From Methyloceanibacter caenitepidi (lineage in GTDB: Bacteria; Pseudomonadota; Alphaproteobacteria; Rhizobiales; Methyloligellaceae), in NCBI RefSeq assembly GCF_000828475.1, contig NZ_AP014648.1, positions 682,001 to 746,000 of the forward strand: a stretch of DNA of 64,000 nucleotides. Reading direction: 5' to 3'. The number at the start of each line of letters is the position of its first letter. Within the stretch, counting starts at the first letter, position 1. A model generated the notes under the pieces. It did no database searches, was not told the origin of the DNA, and saw only the letters and a list, made by a program, of their open reading frames with translations. A program made the position numbers and the translations under genes. Shown one piece after another: positions 49,581 through 59,614 of this stretch.

Positions 49581-51671
49581 CTATTGCTGTAGGCGCACGA
49601 GCACGCTGTCGGCGTCGCCGACCGCATCGGTCACCGTCAGCCGCACGAAGCCGGGCCCTTGCGGTGAGAAGAACACGGTGCCGGCGCCACGCGCCGATTG
49701 TAGCGGCAGCCCGTCGACAAGGATGTTCAGCGGAGCCGTGCCGCCTGTGACCTTGATGGCGACGGGATCGATGGTGTCGCCGTCGGCTTCCAGCGCCAGG
49801 GACGCGCCGTCGGGCGGAAAGAGGATCCGCACGTCCGGCGCGCGCGTCGTGCCGGCAAGAGTGTTCGCGCCGAAGCGGCGGAGCGGTGGCGGCAACTGCG
49901 CGGTGCGCGCGGTCAAAACCCCTTGCGGTGCGGGGCTCAGAGGGCGCGGCTGCTCGGTGAGCCGCGCGAAGACGTCGAACAGGATCGGCGCCGCTGCTGT
50001 GCGTCCCAGGAGACCCGGTACGGGGGCGCCGTCGGGACGCCCCGTCCAGACGCCCACCGTGTAGCGGCCGTCGAAGCCGACGGCCCACGCGTCGCGATAG
50101 CCGTAGCTCGTGCCAGTCTTGAAGGCGATCCGGCCGCCAAGCGCGTTCGGCGGGGGCGGGGCGTCGCGCAAGATGTCGCCGACATACCAAGCCGCTACAG
50201 GCTCCATCAGGCGCCGCTCGGGCCAGCGCGGTTCGGCCGCTCGTTCGTAGAGCGGCGCGACTGTTCCTTGACGCGCGAGGCCGGCATAGAGCGCGGTGAG
50301 ATCGACAAGCCGAATGCCGATGCCGCCGAGGCCGAGCGCAAGCCCGGCCGTTTCGTGCTCGGGAAGCTTCAGCCGCGCCCCCGCCTCGTCGAGCCGTGCC
50401 AGCAGGCGGCTGGGGCCGACCGCATCCAGCAGCGACACCGCGGGCACGTTGAGGGATTGTTGCAGTGCCCGGCGCACCGTGACCGTTCCCTGGAAGGTCT
50501 GGTCGAAATTCTCCGGTGCGTAGTCGCCGAACCGAATGGGCCTGTCCTCGATCAGCGACTCCGGATGGATCAGGCCGTCCTCGAAGCCGAGCCCATAGAT
50601 AAAGGGCTTGAGCGTAGAGCCCGGCGAGCGCACCGCGCGGGTGAGGTCCACCTGACCGGCGCGGTCTGAATCGAAATAGTCGGGGGTCCCGACACGGGCG
50701 AGGACGCGGCCTGTGTCGTTCTCCACGACCACGATGGCAACGGACATGGCATCGCCGAGAGCGACGGCGCGGTCGCGGGCCAGCCGCTCCAGGCGCCGTT
50801 GCAGCCGCGCCCGGATCGTCAGACGTATGATCGATTGATCGGAGGACGCGGCCTTGGCGTCGTCAGCGGCGTGGGGTGCGCCGAGCGGCATAGGCCGGCG
50901 CGCGTTCGGCACCGGCTCCGCTTTCGCCGCTCCCAACTCCTCGGGGCTGAAGATGCCGCTGTCCGAGATGCGGTCGAGAACGCGGTTCCGGGCCGCGCGC
51001 GCGTGGTCCGGGTGGCGGTCGGGGCGGCGATACTCGGGCGATTGCGGCAAGGCGACCAGCAGCGCCGTTTCGCCGAGCGTCAGGCGCCGCGGCTCCTTGC
51101 CGAAATAGGCGAAGGAGGCCGCTCGGATTCCTTCGAGGTTGCCGCCATAGGGCGCCAGCGTGAGATAGAGCGCGAGGATCTCGTTCTTGCTGTAAGCCTG
51201 CTCGAGTTGCAGCGCCCGCACCATTTGGCGGTACTTCGCATAGAGCGAACGCTTGCGCCGTGGCTCCAAAAGACGTGCAACCTGCATCGTGATCGTCGAC
51301 CCGCCCGAGACGATCTCCCCGCGCGTTGCGAACTGATACAGCGCGCGCGTCATGGAAAGCGGATCGACGCCGTGATGCTCGTAGAAGCGCTTGTCCTCGT
51401 AAGCGAGCAGCGCGTCCAGGAAGCGCGGGTCCACGTCCGTGCGCGAAGCGGGAAGTCGCCAGCGGCCATCGGGCGCGAGATAGGCGCGCAACAGGTCGCC
51501 GTCGCTGCCGAGCACCGTCTTGGAATAGGTGAGGTTCTTTCCGAGCGGCGGCGGCCCGAAACTATCGGCAAGGCCGACAAGCGCGCCCGCGACGATGGCG
51601 CCGCACCACAACGCGCCTACCGCCGCGTAAGTGAGGCGGCGGCGCCAGTTTCCTCTCCGTGGAGTCCCCAT
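49581..51671 (-). CDS. pbpC: Penicillin-binding protein 1C
   Basis: Class A peptidoglycan synthase of the PbpC type. 696 aa. One N-terminal membrane helix is at about 15-37. The glycosyltransferase has E92 in YEDKRFYEHHG and GGSTITMQ (123-130). The transpeptidase has S352 in SPGSTLKP, S406-L-N408 and K518-T-G. A C-terminal BiPBP_C-like domain (about 600-696) is present. The ATG overlaps the alpha-2-macroglobulin stop (ATGA-type), the same pairing as yfhM-pbpC in E. coli. Confidence 0.94.
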   Translation of the reverse strand: MGTPRRGNWRRRLTYAAVGALWCGAIVAGALVGLADSFGPPPLGKNLTYSKTVLGSDGDLLRAYLAPDGRWRLPASRTDVDPRFLDALLAYEDKRFYEHHGVDPLSMTRALYQFATRGEIVSGGSTITMQVARLLEPRRKRSLYAKYRQMVRALQLEQAYSKNEILALYLTLAPYGGNLEGIRAASFAYFGKEPRRLTLGETALLVALPQSPEYRRPDRHPDHARAARNRVLDRISDSGIFSPEELGAAKAEPVPNARRPMPLGAPHAADDAKAASSDQSIIRLTIRARLQRRLERLARDRAVALGDAMSVAIVVVENDTGRVLARVGTPDYFDSDRAGQVDLTRAVRSPGSTLKPFIYGLGFEDGLIHPESLIEDRPIRFGDYAPENFDQTFQGTVTVRRALQQSLNVPAVSLLDAVGPSRLLARLDEAGARLKLPEHETAGLALGLGGIGIRLVDLTALYAGLARQGTVAPLYERAAEPRWPERRLMEPVAAWYVGDILRDAPPPPNALGGRIAFKTGTSYGYRDAWAVGFDGRYTVGVWTGRPDGAPVPGLLGRTAAAPILFDVFARLTEQPRPLSPAPQGVLTARTAQLPPPLRRFGANTLAGTTRAPDVRILFPPDGASLALEADGDTIDPVAIKVTGGTAPLNILVDGLPLQSARGAGTVFFSPQGPGFVRLTVTDAVGDADSVLVRLQQ

Positions 51672-54600
51672 CAGCGCGCCGTCACCTTCACCGTGCCCGT
51701 CGCCGTGCGGCCGAAGCGGTCGGGCTGATACATGTCTTCGACGCTTGCCTGCGGGAGCACGTAGGTGCCCGGCGAGACCGCCCGGACGATATAGGCGACC
51801 CGGTAGACGACCGGGCTCTTTGCGGTGCGGTCGAACGCCGCCACGAAGCGGTCGTCGCGGAAGGCCGTATGTACGGGGCGCGCCGCGTGGGTGATCCAGG
51901 GCAGCCCGCCCGTGTCCGCCGACGAGACCAATTTCGGATTGTCGATCTCGAAGCCCGCCGGCACGTGATCGGTCAGGGCCACCCGCGCGAATTGCGGTTT
52001 GGCTTCCGTCACGGAAAGCAGAACCACGTAGCGCTCGTTCTGCTTGGCCTCGGCGATATCGACGGCTTGGCCGTCCAGCGTATGGAAGGTCCGTTCGAGC
52101 AGGAAGCCGCTGTCGGTCGCAGGCTCGGGCGATGTCGGCGCGCCGGACACGGAGAAGACCACGTCGACAGGCGCGCTGCCGCGATTGGTCACCGAGACCG
52201 GACTGATGCCTAAGTCCTCTTCGCTGTAGTCCCGATAAAGCGGGCCGCTTTGTGGCACGGGCTCGCCCGTGCCCGATGCCACGTCCAGCTCGACGCCCTG
52301 GTTGCCGAGCGCGCGTGCGGCAAGGATGAGCCAGGCATCCTCTTGCGTGGACGTGCGGGTCACGGCCTTGCGGGCGACGCCGATCTCTTTCGTTGCGCTG
52401 ACGAGGATCGGCTCGGCCGCTTTGCCTTCCGCGGCGAGGGTGACCACCGTGGCCGCATCCCTGAGCCGCGAGCCGAAGTCGACGCGGCCGTTCGTGGTCA
52501 CGACCTCATCGGGGAGCGCACTGGCGGCGACACGGAACGCCTTTTCGGCGCGGACGCGGTCGCCGAGCATGGCGAGGGCCGCGCCGATTTCGGCCTGTGC
52601 CGCCGGCGAGCCAAGCTGGCCCATCTTCACGTCGGCCACGTAGCGCAGATCGCCGACCGGCGCCGCCCCGTTCCGCGCCAGCACATAGAGCGCGTAGGAC
52701 AGGGCAAGGCCGCCGTCATTGGAGACGTCCGGCGCGGTGCTCACGTAGTTGCGCAAGCGGTTGATCGCGAGCTTGAAGCGCTCGTCCGGAATGGTGTGGC
52801 CTTGAGCCCGCGCACGCGTCAGGAAGTCGGCCACATAGGCATCGAGCCAGGCGTCGCCGCCGCCGGGCGACCAAAGGCCGAACCCGCCTTCATAGCCCTG
52901 ACGGGCCAGCACGGTTTCGATGGCCGTATCGATGCGCTTGGCCGTATCCGGGTCGGGCGTCTGCTCCGTCTCCAACTCACTCAAGTAGAGAAGTGGGAGC
53001 GCGCGGCTCACGATCTGTTCGGTGCACCCAAGCGGATAGCGATCGAGCGCCGCCAGCCGGCCGGTGACGTCGAGCGCTGCGGTCGGCGTCACGGAGAGCG
53101 CGAGGCTACCCGTCCCCGGCACGAGATCGGCGAACACGTCGTTGGAGAGCGCGATGCTCTTGCCCGGTGCGAGCGGCGTCACCGTGCGGCGCGCAAAGAT
53201 CTGCGTGGCCGGTTGCACCTCGATCGTGTAGCGCCGAGCGACCTCGAAGCTCTCCGGGCCGCTCACCGTGATGTCCACGCTGCCTTCGCCGACGCCGAGC
53301 GCCGCAATCTCGAACGACGCCGCCTCGCGGCTCTTGGCCTCGATGCCGAGGACGCTTTCCGTCTTGGGCAGCGCGATGGGACCGGTTGCGGCCAGCGCGA
53401 TCTTATAGTCCCCGCTCGCGCCTTCGACATTGTCGAGATCGAGGCGCAGCGTGGAGCGGTCGCCCATGAGCAGGAATCGCGGAAGCGTGGTGGTCACGAC
53501 CACGGGGTCGCGCACGATCACGTCGCCCGAGCCATGCCCGACCTGAGTCTTGTTCCAGGCCACGGCCATGACCCGCGCCGTTCCCGTGAAGGCGGGAATG
53601 TCGAATTCGATCTCGGCGGTGCCGTCGTCGCCGACGGTGACGATGCCCGAATAGAGCGCGAGCGGCGGGCCCGACGGGGGACTGCCCTGGAGCGTGCCGG
53701 CGCCGCCATCGCCGCCGGTTCGGATCTGCCCGCGCGTCCCTTGCATGCCGTCGATCAACTGCCCGTAGAGGTCGCGGATCTCGGAAGAGAGCTTGCGCTG
53801 TCCGAGGTAGTATTCGTCCGGGTTCGGCGGTTCGTAGCCGGTCAGGTTGAGAATGCCCACATCGACCGCCGAGACGACGATGTGCGCCTGCTCGCCCGGG
53901 ACGAGGTTGGTGAGCCTCACCGGCACGAGCAGCTTCGAGTTGGGCCGGATGAGACCGGGCAGGTCCATCGCGACGCCGATCGTGTTCTGCGCCTTGTCGA
54001 TGCTGAACCACTGCGTGCCGATGGCCCGGCCCGGCATGCGCTTGGCAGCCGCATCGAGCGGACGGCGCAGCGTCGCCAGCACATAGGCGCCGGTTCCCCA
54101 GTCCGAACCGACGGTCAGCGGGATGGTGGTGAGACCAGGTTCGACATCGGTCGTGCTCTGAGTGAGCAGCCGGTCGCCGATCACCGACAGCGTGACGGTG
54201 CCGGCGCTGCGCGCAGTTACGGCCACGTTCATCGTGTCGCCTTCCGAATAGCCCGACCTGTCGAGCGCGATCTCGAGCCGATCGGGGGTGTCGGCGCTGG
54301 CCTCGGCGTACCAGCCGGAGTCGAAGCCATAGGTCGTCACGGGACCGAGCGGGTCGGGGCTTTCGACCTCGAGCCGGTAGCGCCCCCAGGAAACGGGCAT
54401 CTCGATGGAAGCAGGTGCATCGGCGCTCGTGTCGATCACGCCATTCGCGACGCGGCGCGTGACCTTGATGGGCTCATAGTCCCAACTGCCGTACTGGCGG
54501 TACCATTGGTACTTCTGCTCGATGCGCAGGAGTTGCCATTTCAGGCCCTTGCTCTCCAGTTGCGTGCCGTCGGGCGCGACCATCACCACATCGAATTTCG

Positions 54601-56887
54601 CCGTGTCGTTGTCGCTGAGGGATGTGCCTTTGAACAACGGCTTCGCCCCGATCATGTCCGCCTTCGGCTTGATCGGCAGCGTCAGATCCTGTTCGACCGC
54701 ACGGCCGCCGGGTTCGGCCAGGCGCACCACAACCTTGGCTTCGAGCGGGCGCGACGAGGCTGGCAACGCTCCGAGCGCCACGTCGAATGTGGCGTGGCCC
54801 TTGGCGTCCGTTTCAGGCAAGTCCGCGAGCGGCAGCGTCTCGACAGTGAAACTGTCGCCGCTGTCGGTGTCCTTCGTGCCGAACACATAGCCTTCGTAAC
54901 CGGGCCGCGCGCTGGTCTCCGTGACCTTCAATTCGCCATCGACCGGGAGCCCCGATGCGGGCGCCCCATAGAGGAAGCGGCCGTCGAGGGCGATCTTTAC
55001 CGGGGAGCCTTGCGACAGGCTCTTCGCGTCGGTCGAGATGTCGAACTCGAGCCGCTCAGGCACATAGTCCTCGACCAGGAAGCTCGTCTCGCCGATCGGC
55101 GCCGCCTTTGGATCCGAATAGATCTTGACCCGGTAGGTGCCGGTCTGAGCCGCGGCGATGATCGGCAGATCGGCGGACAGACCGCCGACCCCTGCGTCCC
55201 GCGCGACAATGCGGCGATACTCGATGCCGTCCGGACGGTCGACGACGAGGGTCGCGTTAAGGTTGGGCACGGCGACGCCGGCCGCGTTCCGGAGAAGCGC
55301 GGTGATGTGCACGGTCTCGCCGGTGCGGTAGACCCCACGCTCGGTGAACACGAACGAGTCGAGCCCCTTCGGCGCATCGCGTCCCGCCACGCCCCGGTCG
55401 GTCAGGTCGAAGCCCGGTGTCTTCAGGTTGAGGAAGGCGTAGTCGCCCTCCGTGGCGCCTGTAACCAGCAGCGCAGGCGCAAGGCCGCCCTTGCCGCGAG
55501 CGAGGCCCGGCGCGAACGTCACAGCGCCGTTCGCATCGGTCGTCGCGGTTCCAAGAACCTCGTTGTTGCGCGCGATCAGCCGCAATTCGATTCCGGAGAT
55601 CGGCTCCGTCGTGGCCAGCGAGTTGGCGAAGGCATGAATGCCATCCGACCCCGAATAGGCCGTCAGCCCGTAATCGGACACGACGAACCATTGCGTCGCG
55701 CGCTCGCCGTAGTCGTCGCCCGGTACGTCCGAAGGCCGCGCGGCGAGGATGTAGATGCCCGGCTCTAGGTGCGGCACGGCCTCGCTGATGGGGAAGGCCG
55801 TGGTGACGTCCTTGTTCAGATCCTTCTTGACCTTGAGCGTGCCGCTCCAGATTTCCTCGCCACTCTCGTCGGCGATGTTTTCGAGACTGTAGCCATACAG
55901 ATTGCGCTGGAAGTCGTAGCCGAGCACGATGCCCAGCAGATTGCGGTCGCCGATGCGATACAGTGTGACATCGAGCGCGCCGGTATTGACCGATTGCAGC
56001 GGGATGCCCTGCTGGCCGGTGCTGGGCAGCACGTATGCCTTGCCGATGGGCCGCACCGACGGCGTGCGATCGCGCACATAGATCGTGAACGGGGCATTCT
56101 TGATCAGGTCCTCGTGGACGGACGAGGGCAGGCCCGCACGCAAGGTCACTTTGTAAGACTCGCCGTGTTTCAGGCCCTCCACGCAAAGCTGTTTGTCGTC
56201 GAGCGACAGGGCCGGTTTGTCCTCGCCGGCGACGGCGACGAAGGGGGCGTAGTCCGCGCGGGCAAGCAGGGGCTCGGTGAACTGGAAACATGCCCGAGGA
56301 GACGTTGCGTCGGAGTCCACGCTGAAATCGGCGACACGGAATCCGTACTTCTCGCGAAGCTGCGCGTAGGTGGCCGCCAAGCCCGGATCGTCGTCGAGCG
56401 TTGTGGCCAGCCGTAGCGCGTTCAGCGCCGGACGCCAGTCGCTGCCCTTGGCAAATGCGTTCGCGAGAGACCCGAGTGCGGCGGCTTCGCCCTTAGGAGT
56501 CTTCGCCTGGGTGTAGGCGATATAGGCGGCGGTCCTAGCATCGCGATAGCGCTCGCTGCCGTCGTCGTCTTCGTCCGGCGGGATCGCCAGCCAGATATCG
56601 GCCAGGCGGCGCCAGGCCTCGGAGTCGTTCGGCGCAGCGGTGACGATCTGACCATAGATAAAGGCGGCGTTCCCGAGATACTGCTTTCGCAATTGCGCCG
56701 CGGCCTGCTCCTTGAGCATCGGCACCGGCCGTTCGATCGTGCCGGACTCATTCTTCAGATCGGCTTTGAGCGTGATGGCCGCTTCGTCCAGCGCGTCGTC
56801 TTGATAGCTCTTGTCGGCGGCGAAAGCGGATAGGGAGACGCAGGCGAAAAGCACAGCGGCGAAGCCGGTGCGAAACCACACAACCAT
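51671..56887 (-). CDS. Bacterial alpha-2-macroglobulin (YfhM-like)
   Basis: Very large periplasmic protease-trap protein, 1738 aa from ATG 56887, which has GGAGGA 6 bases upstream. The signal sequence (about 1-24, ending LSAFAADK) also has LFAC near its middle. That is a poor lipobox, so lipid anchoring as in E. coli YfhM is uncertain. MG-type beta domains run through the first 1100 residues. The thioester motif C1288-T-E-Q (PLGCTEQIVS) is intact, implying covalent capture of attacking proteases. Coupled to pbpC, so the pair is thought to guard and repair the wall when the outer membrane is breached. Confidence 0.93.
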   Translation of the reverse strand: MVVWFRTGFAAVLFACVSLSAFAADKSYQDDALDEAAITLKADLKNESGTIERPVPMLKEQAAAQLRKQYLGNAAFIYGQIVTAAPNDSEAWRRLADIWLAIPPDEDDDGSERYRDARTAAYIAYTQAKTPKGEAAALGSLANAFAKGSDWRPALNALRLATTLDDDPGLAATYAQLREKYGFRVADFSVDSDATSPRACFQFTEPLLARADYAPFVAVAGEDKPALSLDDKQLCVEGLKHGESYKVTLRAGLPSSVHEDLIKNAPFTIYVRDRTPSVRPIGKAYVLPSTGQQGIPLQSVNTGALDVTLYRIGDRNLLGIVLGYDFQRNLYGYSLENIADESGEEIWSGTLKVKKDLNKDVTTAFPISEAVPHLEPGIYILAARPSDVPGDDYGERATQWFVVSDYGLTAYSGSDGIHAFANSLATTEPISGIELRLIARNNEVLGTATTDANGAVTFAPGLARGKGGLAPALLVTGATEGDYAFLNLKTPGFDLTDRGVAGRDAPKGLDSFVFTERGVYRTGETVHITALLRNAAGVAVPNLNATLVVDRPDGIEYRRIVARDAGVGGLSADLPIIAAAQTGTYRVKIYSDPKAAPIGETSFLVEDYVPERLEFDISTDAKSLSQGSPVKIALDGRFLYGAPASGLPVDGELKVTETSARPGYEGYVFGTKDTDSGDSFTVETLPLADLPETDAKGHATFDVALGALPASSRPLEAKVVVRLAEPGGRAVEQDLTLPIKPKADMIGAKPLFKGTSLSDNDTAKFDVVMVAPDGTQLESKGLKWQLLRIEQKYQWYRQYGSWDYEPIKVTRRVANGVIDTSADAPASIEMPVSWGRYRLEVESPDPLGPVTTYGFDSGWYAEASADTPDRLEIALDRSGYSEGDTMNVAVTARSAGTVTLSVIGDRLLTQSTTDVEPGLTTIPLTVGSDWGTGAYVLATLRRPLDAAAKRMPGRAIGTQWFSIDKAQNTIGVAMDLPGLIRPNSKLLVPVRLTNLVPGEQAHIVVSAVDVGILNLTGYEPPNPDEYYLGQRKLSSEIRDLYGQLIDGMQGTRGQIRTGGDGGAGTLQGSPPSGPPLALYSGIVTVGDDGTAEIEFDIPAFTGTARVMAVAWNKTQVGHGSGDVIVRDPVVVTTTLPRFLLMGDRSTLRLDLDNVEGASGDYKIALAATGPIALPKTESVLGIEAKSREAASFEIAALGVGEGSVDITVSGPESFEVARRYTIEVQPATQIFARRTVTPLAPGKSIALSNDVFADLVPGTGSLALSVTPTAALDVTGRLAALDRYPLGCTEQIVSRALPLLYLSELETEQTPDPDTAKRIDTAIETVLARQGYEGGFGLWSPGGGDAWLDAYVADFLTRARAQGHTIPDERFKLAINRLRNYVSTAPDVSNDGGLALSYALYVLARNGAAPVGDLRYVADVKMGQLGSPAAQAEIGAALAMLGDRVRAEKAFRVAASALPDEVVTTNGRVDFGSRLRDAATVVTLAAEGKAAEPILVSATKEIGVARKAVTRTSTQEDAWLILAARALGNQGVELDVASGTGEPVPQSGPLYRDYSEEDLGISPVSVTNRGSAPVDVVFSVSGAPTSPEPATDSGFLLERTFHTLDGQAVDIAEAKQNERYVVLLSVTEAKPQFARVALTDHVPAGFEIDNPKLVSSADTGGLPWITHAARPVHTAFRDDRFVAAFDRTAKSPVVYRVAYIVRAVSPGTYVLPQASVEDMYQPDRFGRTATGTVKVTAR

Positions 56888-57084
56888 GGGTGTCCTCCAG
56901 GCGCCCGGCCCTCGGCGTCGAGCGGGCGAGGGCTCCATGGTAGCGGAGCATCATGACGGAAACAATTGAGCGGTTGTGGGCGCGTTGGCCGCAACGTGAC
57001 CGCGCCGCTGACGCCTGATGGGTGAGGCATTTCCCACGCCGTGCTGCTGGCCAGACCGGTCAGCGCGCCGATCGGCCCGTCACG

Positions 57085-58014
57085 TCAGCCCGTCAAATCC
57101 TGGGCGAGAAGGTCCTGGGCCAGAAGAGAAAACTCGCCCCGGAGCCACTGATGGCATTCGTCCCGGTCATAACTCGTGTGCCACAACAGGCGCACCGGAA
57201 ACGTTACGGGCTCGACCGGTTGTTTGATCCGCGAGAGGCCGAACTGACGTTCCAGCAAACTTGCCAGCGACGCCGGGAGCGTGAGCAAGGCGTCGCTGTT
57301 GAGCGTCGCCATGACGCCGACCAACGCGGAGGAGACCTGAGACGTTCGCCGGATGTCGAGCCTCGCCTCCGCCAGCCGTTCGGTGAGACCCTGGAAACCG
57401 GGGAGGGAGTGGACGGCTACGTGCTCCGCGGCGGCGAAGGCTTCGCCATTTGGACGCCGCTTGGAGAAGGGGTGTCCGGGGCGAGCCAGGGTTGCGAGCG
57501 CGTCGTCGAACAGCTTAGCGGCCCGCACGTCCGGCGCCTCGGCGCTCTCGCCCATGATGTCGATAACGAAGTGGCAGCGGGCGTTGCGCAGTTCGTCGAT
57601 CGTCGACTCCATGTTCGACGAGGTCCAATCGACCTGGACGCTCGGTGCGCTCGCCTGCAAGCGCTTGCGCAGGGGCTCGACGAGGATCAATTCGCCGGCC
57701 TCGCTGGAGGCTGCGGCAAACGCGCGCATCGTCAGGGACGGGTCGAACGGCTTGTTGGGGCGAAGCAGGCTTTCCATGCCCGCCAGGATCACGTGGACCG
57801 TCGGCGCGAGTTCCTGAGCCCGGGCGGTTGGAACAAGCCGCTGCCCGGCGCGCACGAAAAGCTCATCGTCGAACAATTCCCGCAGCTTAGCCAAAGCATG
57901 GCTGATGGCGGAGGCGCTCCGCCCGAGCCGTTCGGCGGCCCGTGTGACGCTGGCGTCGACCAGGAGCGCATCGAGCGTCACGAGCAGATTGGCGTCGACT
58001 TCCTTAAGATGCAT
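57085..58014 (-). CDS. LysR-family transcriptional regulator
   Basis: 309 aa from ATG 58014. The helix-turn-helix is at about 5-65 (LLVDASVTRAAERLGRSASA, then ISHALAKLRELF), and a periplasmic-binding-like effector domain follows. It resembles the NodD/LinR-like branch (KEVDANLLVTLDALL start). The last residues are a tandem LLAQD-LLAQD encoded by a 15-base repeat (57098-57127). It diverges from the imelysin cluster across 269 bases with a LysR-type dyad 18 bases before its own start, so self-regulation and control of imelysin are plausible. Confidence 0.9.
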   Translation of the reverse strand: MHLKEVDANLLVTLDALLVDASVTRAAERLGRSASAISHALAKLRELFDDELFVRAGQRLVPTARAQELAPTVHVILAGMESLLRPNKPFDPSLTMRAFAAASSEAGELILVEPLRKRLQASAPSVQVDWTSSNMESTIDELRNARCHFVIDIMGESAEAPDVRAAKLFDDALATLARPGHPFSKRRPNGEAFAAAEHVAVHSLPGFQGLTERLAEARLDIRRTSQVSSALVGVMATLNSDALLTLPASLASLLERQFGLSRIKQPVEPVTFPVRLLWHTSYDRDECHQWLRGEFSLLAQDLLAQDLTG

Positions 58015-58031
58015 ATCGCTCAACTATTATT

Positions 58032-58051
58032 ATGAAAACAGTTCACTTCAT
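58032..58051. promoter_or_regulatory. LysR-type dyad in the lysR/imelysin spacer
   Basis: ATGAA (58032-58036), ten bases, TTCAT (58047-58051): a perfect dyad containing a T-N11-A pattern, as expected for a LysR-family box. It is 18 bases upstream of the lysR start. The remaining spacer to 58283 holds a C7/CCTAGGG patch near 58065-58075 and an AT-rich stretch at 58222-58250, but no confident promoter. Confidence 0.45.
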
Positions 58052-58283
58052 TCATGATACGGCCCCCCCTAGGGTTATGGCAAGACATTCGGCCGCCCAG
58101 CCCGGGTGTCTGAAGTGTTTCAGCCCGAGCCGAAACGCTTCCTCATCTCAGCCTTGTGGCGGCCCACGGTCCCTGGCCGTTGGGTCGTCACATTCTTCGC
58201 CCCGCTGATAGGGTGAGACGATTGAAATTATAGATTGTGATAGAAAACGACCGGCGAGTCGTAGCAACGTGAGAGGGAGTTCG

Positions 58284-59561
58284 ATGCTTCGAGGACTAAA
58301 GACGATGGTGCCGGCGGCAGCCCTGGCAATTGGCTTTTGCGTGGCGCCCGCGCTGGCCGATGGCCCCAAGGACGTCTTGAAGAACTACGCCGATATCGCG
58401 CAGGCCGGATACGAAGACTCGCTCGAGACTGCCAAGACCATGCAGCTCGCGATCGACGCGTTCTTGGAGAAACCGACCGAACCGAACCTGCGCGCTGCGC
58501 GCGCCGCCTGGATCGCCGCGCGTCCGTCCTACATGCAGACCGAGGCGTACCGCTTCGGAAACCCAATCGTCGACGATTGGGAAGGCAAGGTGAACGCCTG
58601 GCCGCTGGACGAGGGGCTCATCGACTATGTCGCCGAGGTCTACGGCGACGAATCACCCGAGAACGAACTCTACGTGGCCGACGTGATCAAGAACGTCTCC
58701 CTGTCTCTCGGCGGCAAGAAGATCGACACCTCCAAGATCACAAAAGAGCTGCTTGCCGACACGCTGCAGGAAGCGGGCGGCGTCGAGGCGAACGTGGCGA
58801 CGGGGTATCACGCCGTCGAGTTCCTGCTGTGGGGACAGGACCTCAATGGAACCGAAGCTGGTTCGGGCGAGCGTCCGGCGACCGACTACGACCTGAACAA
58901 CTGCTCCAATGGTAATTGCGAACGGCGGGCCGAATATCTGAGCACCGTCACCCAACTCCTGATCGACGATCTCCAGTGGATGGCCGATCAATGGAAAGAG
59001 GGCGGTGATGCGCGCAAGGCCGTCATGGATGCAGGCGATCAAGGCGGTCTGACCGTCATCATGACCGGTCTCGGCAGCCTGTCCTATGGCGAACTCGCCG
59101 GCGAACGCATCAAGCTCGGCCTGATGGTGCACGACCCGGAAGAGGAGCATGACTGCTTCTCCGACAACACCCATGCCGCACACTTCTTCGACGCGCTTGG
59201 CATCCACAATGTCTACACGGGCCGCTATCGCCGCGCTGACGGGTCCGTCGTGTCCGGCCCCAGCGTCTCCGACTTGGTCAAGGCCAAGGATCCGAAAGTG
59301 GACGCCGAGGTTGTCGCAGCGCTCGACGCCACCATGGACGCGATGAACACGCTCTATCTGCGTGCCCTGACCACCGAGAACTACGACCAGATGATCGGCG
59401 AGGGGAACGAAGAGGGGAACAAGGTCGTCCAGGACGTGGTCGACGCCCTGCTGGTTCAGACCAAGGCGATCGAGCGGGCCGTGGCGACACTGGACCTGAA
59501 GTCCATCGAGTTCGAGGGATCGGACAGTCTAGATGCGCCCGATAAGGTCGGGGCTGAATAG
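58284..59561 (+). CDS. Imelysin-family (peptidase M75-like) periplasmic protein 1
   Basis: 425 aa with a signal peptide (about 1-25, APALADG). The imelysin fold is shown by the GxHxxE motif, G174-Y-H176-AVE179 in GYHAVEFLLWGQD, and a second conserved block HDCFSDNTHAAHF. Imelysins (IrpA, ICMP, EfeO-like) are periplasmic or outer-membrane-associated proteins of iron uptake, often iron-repressed. Peptidase activity is doubtful for most. GAGAGGGAG precedes the ATG. It is the first of five co-directional envelope genes. Confidence 0.92.
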   Translation: MLRGLKTMVPAAALAIGFCVAPALADGPKDVLKNYADIAQAGYEDSLETAKTMQLAIDAFLEKPTEPNLRAARAAWIAARPSYMQTEAYRFGNPIVDDWEGKVNAWPLDEGLIDYVAEVYGDESPENELYVADVIKNVSLSLGGKKIDTSKITKELLADTLQEAGGVEANVATGYHAVEFLLWGQDLNGTEAGSGERPATDYDLNNCSNGNCERRAEYLSTVTQLLIDDLQWMADQWKEGGDARKAVMDAGDQGGLTVIMTGLGSLSYGELAGERIKLGLMVHDPEEEHDCFSDNTHAAHFFDALGIHNVYTGRYRRADGSVVSGPSVSDLVKAKDPKVDAEVVAALDATMDAMNTLYLRALTTENYDQMIGEGNEEGNKVVQDVVDALLVQTKAIERAVATLDLKSIEFEGSDSLDAPDKVGAE

Positions 59562-59614
59562 GCAAGGGACGACATAGGCAAAGGGACGATTTGACGACTA
59601 GAAGAAATTTTGTG

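Noticed and set aside
52250-55768. A 1172-residue open frame on the plus strand opposite the alpha-2-macroglobulin gene
   Set aside because: Arg/His/Asp-rich composition without any domain. It is the antisense shadow of a high-GC gene with clear homology on the minus strand.
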